Positions 37,111 to 48,599 of a stretch of DNA of 64,000 nucleotides are shown here, one piece after another (the first letter of the stretch is position 1; every line of letters begins with the position of its first letter). The DNA is taken from contig JACGCM010002198.1 of assembly GCA_014058105.1 (NCBI GenBank), positions 1,501,001 to 1,565,000 on the forward strand. The letters run 5' to 3'. The notes beneath the pieces were generated by a model, which had not been told where the DNA came from, searched no databases, and saw only the letters and a list, made by a program, of their open reading frames with translations. The position numbers and the translations under genes are program-made. The stretch comes from Kingdonia uniflora (Eukaryota; Streptophyta; Magnoliopsida; Ranunculales; Circaeasteraceae).

Positions 37111-40100
37111 CAACAAACTGGGATATCTTGGCCAACTACAACTTTTTTGGACCTCTAGAGTTTAAACTCATTTGTTGGTTAAGGTTAATATATTTTGGAG
37201 ATAAGGAAGATATTGACATGGCTGATATCAACCTTCAATTCAAATGCTCATGCACAGGCAAGAGTAATTTCTAAGTGTTAATTAGTTCTTCGACATTGGT
37301 CAAAGAAATTATGTAGATAGTTGTGCTTAGATAAATCAGTGCATAAACCTCCCTCCACTAGTCTTTTTATAACAATTTCTTACGTTCTTATTAAAAATGG
37401 GTAGTTTTGCTCGACCTAACAAGTATCAGACCTAAAAGGAAGAAAAATACCAATTCTATCAAATTTATTTTTTTAGACATCTCACATATAACACAGGAAT
37501 GTAAAGATATGTCCGATGATACTGAAAATAAGCATGTGATCGATAAAGCCGTTGAGTAGAAGCCTAAGAATAAGGGGTTCATCAGGAAGGTTTTATCTGA
37601 ATTTTTTGTTTTTTTTATTCCTTTTGAATAAGTATAAACTCCATGTACCCAAGGACTGCTTCCACATAACCATGAAATTCTTTAAAAAATAACCCCTCAT
37701 TTTGGTAGCTGCCTTGCCATAGCCAAAGAAATTTCTCATGTACCATTTTGGTGAGATTTTACATAAGGAACACTATGTTTACGCAGAATATCAATGGTGA
37801 GAGTTTTGTTTGGAAAAAAAATCCAAACAAATATAGCTATGAAAAACTGGTATCCAAAAAAGAATTCACGAAACTTTAATCCTTATGTATCGTAAAGATG
37901 CTAATTGTTTTATATGTAGCTCAGTTAGATCACCAAAAGTTGAAAAATTCCTTGGGAAGAAGCCAAAAGATGTGAAGGAGTGATCTGCCACTAAATAGAT
38001 TATCACGGACACAAAAGATGGCCAAAAAGCATGTAGGAGTCAGAAAAGCAAGCTAGGTATAGGTTTTTTCTAGATTGTTGTATCCAAACGTCCATTTATT
38101 ATAAATAAAGAAGTACCTTCATTAATATAGAAACCCCAAATTATCATACTTCTTTTATGAATGATAAATAACTTCCAAGTTACTTTAGTCTGGCTGACGT
38201 ACAATCATGAATAGTGTTACGCATTTCAGAAAATATTATTTTTTGTAATAATCATGGGAAGTGGTTTCTGGTTAAGTTTTGCATTTTTAATGTAGTAATT
38301 ATTTATTTATTAGTGGGTACTTCGAATTAGACATTGGATTAAGGAAAAAGTTATTTAATGCTTCATGTTCCATTATTGAAGTCTACAAACTAATGTATAA
38401 TCCCAACTATGGTACTGATTATTTTCCATTAGGTTATGATCAATTCGGGACTTCAAGTTAAAAATTATTGCAGAATTAAAAAAAAAAAACATATCAAAAA
38501 GAAATTACGAAATTTGAGGAACTCATGTATATGTGGCAACATATTCAGGTGCTACATAACGTTGCGTATCCATGACTTAGGTGGAAACATAAGTTCTGTC
38601 TCCTGCGGGGTTCGCTTTAGCTAACTCACTATCGGAAAAATTTGGGTTGAAATCCTCTACAATTAAAAACATCAAAATCTAGCTATTGAACTCAAGATGA
38701 CTTTATTCGAGTAATTAGTAGTAGCCACATGTATTAAGTTTGGCTCATACATTTCTTTCCTCTCAACTCAAACTAACCTGAATCTATCCAAAGTGCCTTC
38801 TTACCAATCTAATATAGAAGGTCTATCAAAGAAAACAAAACCTTGGCTTATTTTCTTTCTCATAATCTCGACGCTGAAATCCAAAGCCAAGAGTACCAAT
38901 GTCTGTACACATTCACCTCTGACCTCTTCACATGTTGGGATTACTGATAGATTCACTTGTAAGGGGCAAATAGGACGGACGAGTTATGACCTCTGAAACC
39001 AAATGAATTAGATAGCGCCACCTTTACGTCAAGTCTTTCCTTTTTAGGGCCAACTAACATATTCATGTTCTGATTCAATTTAATTGTCACTCAGTGTTCC
39101 ATTTATATAAACAATTAGGGATTCTAATGACAACAAAACTATTTATAGCAAGACTATACAAGGAAAAGAACTGGATATATAAGAAAAACATACCACGCCT
39201 TCCTCGGGGTTGTCTAGATTAACATTTGGATGGACCTACCCCGTCCTTATTGCCTACATGAAAAATAAATAAAGTTTAGAAATGCTGAGGGAGAAGACAT
39301 GCACGGAATTGGGTGTACTACAAAAATGAAGTTAAAGTACAAAAAAATTATATGAGATCATTTTCTTATCAGGAAAGTTATACCAAAGTGATAAAATATT
39401 GATATTAATATATCTCAATTAGTATTACGGGAAATACTAGGCTAAACTAATTAAGAATGGAAAATGAAGTTAACGATCACTCGCAGCTAGAAAAGCATAA
39501 AAGATATTCATGGAAATGTTTTTGGATGACAATAATTATTTTCAATGACATGCGAACATGAATTTTAGAGTATAATTATGCTTATGGTCTGGATGAGTAA
39601 AACCATTGACTAGTAACGTAACATTGAAGCTTGTACCCTTAACAGGGAGTGACAAACAAAGAAAGGGAATTTTTTGGTGATGTGACGCATCATAATGTGA
39701 AGTCCGACATACCATACATGATTTTGGAGGTAAAAGTTCTCTTGTTCATTGGGGAGAGAATCTAGACGATGTAAAAGGGATCAGGTTCGTGGATATGGTT
39801 GTGGATGGTTTGGTTGCGTGTTGTGATGTTTTGGTTCTATGCCTTTTTGTTTCTAGAGGTAGTTTTGTCCTCTAGTATCTGTTCTTAAGGAGTTCCATAT
39901 GGTATTTTAGGGCTATAGGCATTATGTACTTACACGGACATCTCAACAGTGATGGAAGAAGAATGAATAGAGGTAGCAAAAAGGATAGTAGGCCTATTAA
40001 AATCATCTTACTTCAACATGGTACTGAATTTAGAGAAAAGTAGTCCATTTTACTTCTGTTAAAAAATGATGATAAAGTAAATGCCCTTTGGTAGCCACAA

Positions 40101-40700
40101 GATCCACAACTACCTAGATGGAACAAATACAATCATGGAAATTCTACTGATTAAATTTCCTAAATTAATTTACTTTAAAGATACTCTCTCTCAAGGTTTT
40201 TATTCTTGAAAATGTGAAATTTGAGCATTGCAATGGAGTAGAGCCCCCCCCTAAAAAAATATCATGGATCTGCCCGTCTCTTGATTAGTTCCCTCCAAAA
40301 ATATTATTGATTCTCTTTCTAGATATTGATGTTCTAGATTTCTTGCTCCCATGATTTTATGCTAACTAGATTCTATCACTCTCAAAATATTTAATCATTT
40401 TCTTTGGATTTTGTGTCTCCATTTTCACTCCAATACTTTTCTCATTAAATTTTTTTTCTCTAGATATACTAATGGGGAAGTGTTTCTAGCGAGAGTTGAG
40501 TCGAAGGTTTAAGAAAGAGCTAAAGAAATATCAAGTTGGTTTTCTTATGTTTTTAGCCGATTGTAGAAAATGAATTTAATTTTCTTGCTTTTTTGAATAA
40601 ACTAAACAAGAGAAAATTGCTTCTTGAAACATCGTTTCTCTTTTGCTTGATTATATATAAGCGAACAAGCCCTAAAACTAAGTAGAACTGCTTCCAACAA
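37111..40700. other. AT-rich region without a recognisable gene
   Basis: About 3.6 kb. Short open frames (for example 38436-38624, 38793-38996) have no family features. No LTR ends, terminal inverted repeats or arrays were seen. Confidence 0.4.
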
Positions 40701-40719
40701 AGTATAGCCACGACATTAC

Positions 40720-41315
40720 CTTATCAATATATTCTAAACATGGTAGAGTACATGGAATTAGTATTTGCACTGTTACAACAGCTTCGACAACACCAGATGC
40801 TCCTAACAAGTGACCAATCATGGATTTTGTAGAATTCACCCTTGGCTGTAAAATTTACAAAATCTCATCACTAAGGTGAATCTCGAGACAAAGGCAGAAA
40901 AAATCACAATCTTTAAGTGCATTCATATTACCTCAGGATTCTTGCCAAAGGAACGAATGAGAGCTTTGTACTCCTTCATCTCACCGACCTGTGCCGAAGT
41001 AGCATGTGCATTTATGTAATTAACATCTTCTTTAGCAACCTTGGATTGGGCTAAAGTTTTTTCTATACAAAGAATAACCCCCGCCCCTGGTTTTGAAAAG
41101 GAAAAACCTACATAAGAAATCTTTTTGATTTTAGTTTCGTTCTTGGTACTAAAGTGTTGACTATTTTACGACAGAGAAAAAATGACATAGTACTTGTATA
41201 TAAGATCTACATACCATCTGGATGAGATTCTGTCATGATACTCAGTCATGTGGTAAGCATCACATGTGAAGCTTCTATCAAGAAATTCAGCATAGATATT
41301 TGCACCTCTTCTTTA
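40720..41315 (-). pseudogene. Plastid beta-ketoacyl-ACP synthase (KAS I-like) fragment
   Basis: Three exon-like blocks on the minus strand. About 41310-41215: KKRGANIYAEFLDRSFTC then DAYHMTE, with a small insertion that breaks the frame just before HPDG. About 41082-40932: AGVILCIEKTLAQSKVAKED and VNYINAHATSAQVGEMKEYK. About 40852-40760: PRVNSTKSMIGHLLGASGVV. These are the C-terminal half of KAS I (fatty acid chain elongation in plastids), with both catalytic-type histidines (NAHATS, IGHLLGA) still present. Intron positions between blocks are kept, so this is a genomic fragment, not a processed copy. The rest of the gene is absent on both sides. It lies about 1.5 kb beyond the 3' end of the Helitron gene in the same orientation. 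Confidence 0.78.
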
Positions 41316-41319
41316 TAGT

Positions 41320-42850
41320 ATATCAAAGAGGTCTAAATAAGACACATAAATGCACCTATCAAATACCCCCAACCTTATCTTTTTCTCGTTCCGAGTAAAA
41401 TAAAATGAAACTAAATTGCTAAAATTATAAATGCCACTTTCGCAGGACACGCGATTGCATTTAGCGCATGCAACAAGCCATTAAACCCCCAGGTGTCCCT
41501 GGTGGACGAGTTTTGTCTCGTGAGGGTTTTCATTTCAATTTTACCCATAAAATTTGCTCAGTACTTCTAGCGTTTTCAATTTAAGTTACTTTTGTCTCAG
41601 GACTCATATTAATCTGTTAGACTTTTGCAGAAAGCTTCTCAAATAGCATCTAGTTTATTTATCGACTTATTAACCAAACAAACTATAACAAGGCAAAATC
41701 ATAACAAACAAACTATACTACAATGACTTATTAAAATTCCTCAGTAAAAATAGGTTTTTGAGCGTGTGTTTTTACAGTTGTAGTTTTGCCTTAATAATTT
41801 AATAAGCAACTTCCAAATTACATCTCTTTTTAGAATTTCTGATAGGAATTTTTTCACATTCTCTAAATCACTGGCCTGTTAAAGATTTTTGGATTAAGGC
41901 ACTTTATAATTTCACTATCAATTACTTTATAATGATTCCCCTGTATCTAAATGTTCGACAGTCTATACTAGTTGGTTCTGGGTGCTAGGATTTGGATTCC
42001 CTTCATGACCTAGACTTCGAGTTCACACCATTATTCATTTATTCTTTTTGTACTCTGATAGTCGTTTCATTTGACTTATCATTTGAATTGATTTTTTTAG
42101 TGTTTTGCTTAATCCTTATAATATTTTTAGGTAGTGAAGTGGTTGTTCCTCTATTTTGATTAACTAAAAGATGTTTCAAAAATTACTTTAGCAAAAGTTG
42201 TCACTGGTGTGTTAAGTGCAATTCTTGTTCTAACTTATTCTAATTTTAATAAAAATATATCCAATAAGAGAAAATAGTATACTAAGTGTAATAGAATCTG
42301 GCTTATTTTATCTTAATCACTTTAAGTTTTCAAAACTCTAAATAACTAACTAATAGACTTACTACTCAATCTTATAAGATTTTCAAAGTTATTTTGCATC
42401 ATAGACAAATTACACAATATTTTTGGTATTTTCTATTTTTTAAAGTGGGTAAAAAAAAAGGGCATAAATATAAAAATTGGAACTGGTTCCTCACCCCCAA
42501 GCTTGAATTGAACATTGTCCTTGGTGTTTTAGATAATATATGCGAAGTATAAAGAGTGAGAGAAACATACCAATTTCTTGTCAACACGATGGAAAATGAT
42601 ATTCTGAAAAAAGAAACATCTATATTGGCTGTTAGAAACGTAAATATATTGGACAAGTACGACACTATATATATAAAATGATAAGCGTGATTAAAACGAT
42701 AAACGTAATTCACAGTGACATGCTGTGGACATTATTAATAACAAAATATATTGCAGGTCTCAAAAAAGATACAATTTATATATTTTGGCAAAGTACCTTT
42801 TGAGTTGTCTTTTATTGGTTGAGAAAGTTGGAAGTATATTTAATTCAGGG
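41320..42850. other. Region between the KAS fragment and the Helitron gene
   Basis: AT-rich, no convincing frame. A Helitron 3' end (CTRR after a hairpin, on the minus strand) would be expected here or further left but I could not place it. Confidence 0.35.
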
Positions 42851-42857
42851 GAATTTT

Positions 42858-45800
42858 GTACTGATTGCAGATTACATTCTTGTAAACAACATTTGCTGTA
42901 TTTGTCACCGGTAAATCGTCGGCTTCGTTATTCCATATTAGAATTCTTGTTTGTTTTTTTGAAATACCCCTAGATAAGGCCACATATAGCTGACCATGGT
43001 TGAATACAGAGTCTCGTAAATAGATTATATAATCTAGGGAATTGTTTGTCCCTAGGACTTGTTTATGGTTAAGACGAAAGATAGACGGATAGGAAATTGT
43101 CTACGATTAATTCAAAGGGCAATTTGACATTTTTGGACGGTTTTAATGATATACGTGGCAAGAACTCAAAATTTCCTTTATTATATCCTGTCATTACTTC
43201 TGCGGTAATCATATTCTTATCAAAACTATGGCAAATCAATCTAGTGTCATTGCACAAGCCATGTTTTGCACTAAGATTCTGTAACAACATGATAGGTACA
43301 CCAATTTTCAAAGTAAGTTTATGTGGTGGTAATCTTCTTGCAATAGTTGAATTTAGAAATTCTTGAAGGTATAAATTATTTACGTCATTTTCAACTGAGT
43401 CATATGAATAATAAGTAACTAATTCTCCAGGAAATGAATCAATGATTAAGTTGTTAATGGCTTCAACTTGTTCATTTAAAGGTGTTATAATAGCTCGTTC
43501 TGCCATCCATTCTGCATCTTTTGATTTTTCACAAATCTCAGGGAATACAAATTTTATTAAATTGTGGATGGAGTCTTCATTAATCCAAGGTATGACAATT
43601 TCTTCTGGGATGTGTATTATACCTTCTTTAACTTCTATTTTATAGTTACCATTGTCAACGCGAAGTAGAAATTCCGAGTGTTCATGATCGTCGCGGGAGC
43701 ACATATTATCTTTTAATGGAATTGTTTCAACAGAGTTCCAAAGATATGAGTTAACAATACATGCATAAACTATTTGTCCTCGAGTTGAGCGCGGAATTAC
43801 AGGTAGTGTTTGACGAAAATCACCACCCATAATAAAGATTTTCCCACCGAAGGGTAATGAGCAATTTAGGACATCCCTAAGAGATTCATCAAGTGCTTCA
43901 AAGTAATACCGGTGCATCATAGGTGCCTCATCCCAAATTAGGACCTTTGATTATCTAATTAGTTCTACCAATGGAGTTCCTTTGCTAATTTTACAACTTA
44001 AATTGTGCTCAGGTGTTAATGGTAGTTTAAATCTATTATGCGATATACGACCTCCGAGTAATACACTAGCTGCTATGCCAAAGATGTTGTTGCAAGGGAT
44101 ATATTACCATTCTGTTTTAATTCTGCTAGAAGAACAAAATAGAAAAAAAAAATCCCCATTCCTCCGGGACCATCTATGAAATATACTTTATTTTCATTTT
44201 CATTAACTGATTGTAAAATCCTATTGTATGCATATTGTTGTTCTTTGTTTAAAAGAAATTTGGACGATAAATCAAATTTTGGAGTACGAATTTCTTGTTC
44301 ATCTCTAAATAAACTGTACATGCCTTTAGTATTGTAATTTTTATTGAGCTCTGGTAAACCATAATAAGATATTTTCTTATGATGTTCACCAGGTAGATCA
44401 TTTAGTTTTCTTAATAGTTTATCCTCAATTCTTGCATCAATAAAACTGGGGAATAACTTACGATAATCTTCTGCCATTGGAATTTTAAATTATTGCCATA
44501 AATCATCAACGTTTGAAGGATGACAAAATACCAGTAGGGAAACAAATAACTTTCTCAATGCAGTAGCCATCTTTATCAACGTTGCTTCCTCTAAACATTC
44601 TTTAAGGCTTTTGTCATTCTCTAACAAACCTAAAGCCTCTGCTGTTCGTTTGAAGGATCTATATTGTATACCCTCAACATTCATTAGGTCAAATGATCTT
44701 GGTCCCCTTATATGCAGTAATAGAAGTCTCAAATAAAAATGTTCCCCATCTCTCGGTGAAGCAGTGTAGACTCTGCCTATGCATTTCCTATTATTACTGT
44801 GCTGTTTCCAATAACGTTGTTTTTTAACCCAAGAATAATGTTAGGGTATTTCTCGATATAAGAATTGCCTAGCATAAGTGTCTTCGGAATTCAATATAAA
44901 AAATTCAGTTAGCATTGTCATAGTATTTCTACTGTCTTCAATAATGTCCTTAATATTTTGAAAATCAAAGTAAGTGATTTGTTGTTGGCTTGGTAGATGT
45001 AACTGTAAGCGCTCTACATTGGGATACATTTTACTTATTGGAAAAGTAAATAGTCTCCAAGCAGCTTCGGGTGGCGATACCCATCAAGCATTTATAAATT
45101 GCTTGACTTCGTCTACTTCAACTTGTTGATTAACCTCAATACAGATGCGGTCTAATCCCTTATAAATGTATTTATATAGATACTTTACGCATTTAATACT
45201 CCTACATACTTCGATATTGATATGGCAATCATACTTTTTAAGAAACATCCTATTATATGGAACTACCCAGCTCCTATCAACCATTTTATTACCAAATAGA
45301 TCAACTTGTACCTTAACAGCATTATCTCGCCCTTTATAAATAGGGTAACAATCCTTTCCTTGAATAGTTTTATCGGCAAAGTCTTTTAAAAATCTCTTTT
45401 GGCATTTGCCATCTTTCATACATGGACGTGATAAATTATATTTGCCACAGGGTCCATGAATCATATGTTTTTTTTACCAATTCATATAGTTCAGGTTCTT
45501 TTGATTTGTCGGGAAATTTTGCACGAACCAATTTATCATATTCGTCCGAGTTTCTAAGGCGATCCTTTGGATGTAAAATTATAAGCATATAGACATGTGG
45601 CAATCCACGTTTTTGAAATTCAACTACATAGACATATGCTAGAACCTCTCCTAATACATAATTTTAAATTATGTCTTGTTTTAGTCATCCAAATTTAGCT
45701 TCTATATTGAGCTTATTGTCATACTTCTATATTGTTAACTATATCAGGCCAAAGTGGGCTGCAGGTCATTATTATGAATAAATCAGCTTTCATATTTTTT

Positions 45801-47821
45801 GACTAATGCCATTGCATCTTGATATCTTATATGCATATTGCGAGGGCTACCATTAAAAGAAGCATGAAGGATAACTTTGTTGCCCACGTCTTTTCCTTTT
45901 TCCTCACCAGTGATAAGAGCATCATGTAGACATTTTTTCCTCTTCAGTAATAAGAGCATCATGTAGACCTTGATATAAATTATCACGTATTTGATCTTGA
46001 TTTTTCTTGATGTACCTTAGATTGTTACTTTGCACTTTATCAAATTGGTCTACAATATATTGTTGAAATAATCGCCCGCCTTTATGAATTAATGATTCAT
46101 ATGCAGGGCGAACACGTAACATATAACAATAATAAGCATGGGATGAGATTCTTTTCCCACTTAAGAAATTATTTCTTGGATCCCACCCGTATGTTCCATG
46201 AGGGAGTAAGATAGGATATTGTAGGGAATCATAAAATCCATATATTTCTTTGATATAGATTTTTTCTTTTTTCCTAGGATAAATTAAGATATTCCTTCCT
46301 ACTGTCAAATAATCTCCACCCATAACAATAGCTGCGACATCATCAGATGTCGGAAGGATATATTGGGGTGCATTATCTGGTCTTTGTTTAATTTTAATTT
46401 TGTAATCACTTAGGATCTTTTTTTTGCTAGTTTTTTAAATTATTTAATGAATGCATTATTGCGCTTTAAGATTTTTGTTAATTTAATGACAGTTTTGACA
46501 TGCAAAGTATCATTCTCTAGAAGCCTATTATTAAGTGTCGTTGCAGGGTCATAGAAATATAGTTGTAAGAATCGGGACTTATCTTTTTTTATGGTAGAAA
46601 ACTTCTAATACGATGATATATAGACCCATGGGCACGAAATGTGTAGACTCCCTTTTTAGAATTAGTCATTTCCTTGTCGAGAGTGACACCAATTGAGGTG
46701 CATTGAAATGCATGGTTATAACTGCGTATGTTTAGCCTAAAATATTTTTCAATTGCTGTTTGATCTTTGAATAATTCTAAGAGATCATTTGGTACAGGTG
46801 GAAGATTCAATTTTACTCTACCATTTTGACATCATAAATTTCTTATTTCTTTCGTGAATAAGTAGGCTTTGCAATGTTGGCATTGTTTTTTTGGAGGGAG
46901 CTTATCTCGTTTAATTTTTGTGCTATCAATATAATTTCGTGCAATGTTATATAAAGGTTTTTTTAGCTACCATTTGTGTGGGCTTGATGTAAATTGATGG
47001 AATCGTAATTTCGTTAGAATACAATTGATTTATATTTAGGGGCAAAGCTTGTTGCATGCATCCATTTGATAATGTTGGATTATTAACTGTTTTCACTTGG
47101 TAGTAACTGCTCTTTAATCTTTTTTGAGGAGATGAATTATGATTGAAGTTATCATTTGGGTGTGCACGTTTGATGCTTGGGTTATTAACCGTATTAAAAT
47201 GTTCATTTATATGTTCATAATTTAAATTAGATATTATTTGAGACCTAACAAGAGTATTGTTATCAATAATACCATGAAGCGAAATGAATGACGTACCCGA
47301 ATGATATACAGGAGCAGTAATAGAAGATTGAAATGTACTTAAATTGTTTGAAGCAATATGACGAATGTTCGTGGTATGAATTCCATCTATATCCCGCATT
47401 CTAGCATCTTTCTTGACATTGTTTATTGAATTTTTTGCAGCAACTGCTTGACCTGTCCCAATATGATTAATAGCTATAGCCATATCATTCCCATTTTGTA
47501 GTTGTTTCTTATTTGTTTTAATAAGACCTGTGTAATAACCAATTTCTTGTGTTATTAATCGAATTCATAAATAAAAAAATACATTCATTTGATATTTAAA
47601 AAGACTGGTATTGTAAGCAAATTAAATGTATTACCTGGGTTTGGGAAATTTAATATTGAGGCTGATTTTTGGGTTTCGAGTCTAGAAGCATATTGTGTCC
47701 GTAATTTGGCATTTTTATCTTGTTTTCTCCTTTCAATTTCTTCAGTAGTCAAATCCTTTTTAGTAATATAAACTTTTTTCCCAACAATACTCGAATCAAG
47801 CACTAAAACATTGCCTTTCAT
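42858..47821 (-). pseudogene. Helitron Rep/helicase gene, broken
   Basis: Minus strand. Start MKGNVLVLDSSIVGKKVYIT at 47821, N-terminal segment (47483-46589, with NIRSYNHAFQCTSIGVTLDK then FRAHGSIYHRIRSFLP), Helitron_like_N and Rep (about 46323-45084: YGWDPRN, KRGLPHVYML, CVKYLYKYIYKGLDR), and a PIF1-type helicase (about 44477-42858: NKEQQYAYNRILQSV, WDEAPMMHRYYFEALDESLR, GDFRQTLPVI, HGQLYVALSR, NVVYKNV). Helitron transposases combine rolling-circle Rep and helicase. Here many stops and frameshifts interrupt the chain. The Rep metal-binding HUH motif reads H-V-Y instead of H-x-H, and Walker A (GPGGMG) is spoiled by an A-rich insertion after GPGGMG. The paired-tyrosine block YLYKYIYKG is intact. 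The element's own ends were not found. Confidence 0.9.
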
Positions 47822-47839
47822 TGCAAAAAAATCTCCTGC

Positions 47840-48490
47840 AATGGTTTGAGCAGATTAGAGAAGTTATACATAACAATATTAGATTCAATCATCACCGAAG
47901 ATTAGAGCAGTTTAGGGCAATTATACATTGCAAGAAGTTTCTTTTTAATAATATATAGTTCAAATTTAGAGCATATTAGAGTAGTTATACACAAAAATAT
48001 TAGATCCAATCAAACCTAAGAAGATTAGAGCAAATTAGGGTAGTTATACATTGTAAGAAGTTCCTTTTTAGTAATATATAGTTCAAGTTTAGAGCATATT
48101 AGATTCAATCATCACCAAATCATTTAACATATATTACACAACAATATTGCATCACAATGTTAACTTTATAATTAATCAATATTATATCACAATGTCCTTA
48201 AACCCTTTATACTCAATATTAGCACTAAAAATGAGATACCCAGTCTAAGTTTATCAAAACCCAACAAAACCTTCAACTTTGAGCAGATACTAGAACCTTC
48301 TAACATCAATATTAGTATTAAAGACTAAAATTTAACAAAACCTTCAACTTTGAACAGATACTAGAACCCATAACCTTAATATTAGCAGTAAAAACTAAAA
48401 CTTGGACAAACTTATCCAAACCCCAATAAGAAAATCAAGTTAAAAAATACTAGAACCCCATAACCTCAATATTAGCACTAAAAACTTACA
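47840..48490. repeat. Degenerate direct repeats upstream of the Helitron gene
   Basis: Two families. At 47850-48100 a roughly 110-bp unit is present twice (AGATTAGAGCA.., TTATACATTG.AAGAAGTT, ATATATAGTTCAA). At 48240-48490 a unit of roughly 70-80 bp containing GATACTAGAACC and CAATATTAGCACTAAAAACT occurs about four times. Probably part of the Helitron's 5' non-coding region. Confidence 0.6.
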
Positions 48491-48599
48491 TCCTATTTAT
48501 CAATTAGAATACAGTTTTTGCTAAATCCTCATCATATATCTAAATCCTAGGGCAAGCAGTATGAATCAGGGAACTAAATCTCAAGAAACTGTTCAAACT

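Noticed and set aside
42300..42860. Helitron 3' terminus
   Set aside because: No CTRR preceded by a convincing hairpin could be placed on the minus strand; left unassigned.
43097..43366. Plus-strand open frames over the Helitron helicase
   Set aside because: Antisense shadows of the minus-strand helicase, whose motifs are clear.
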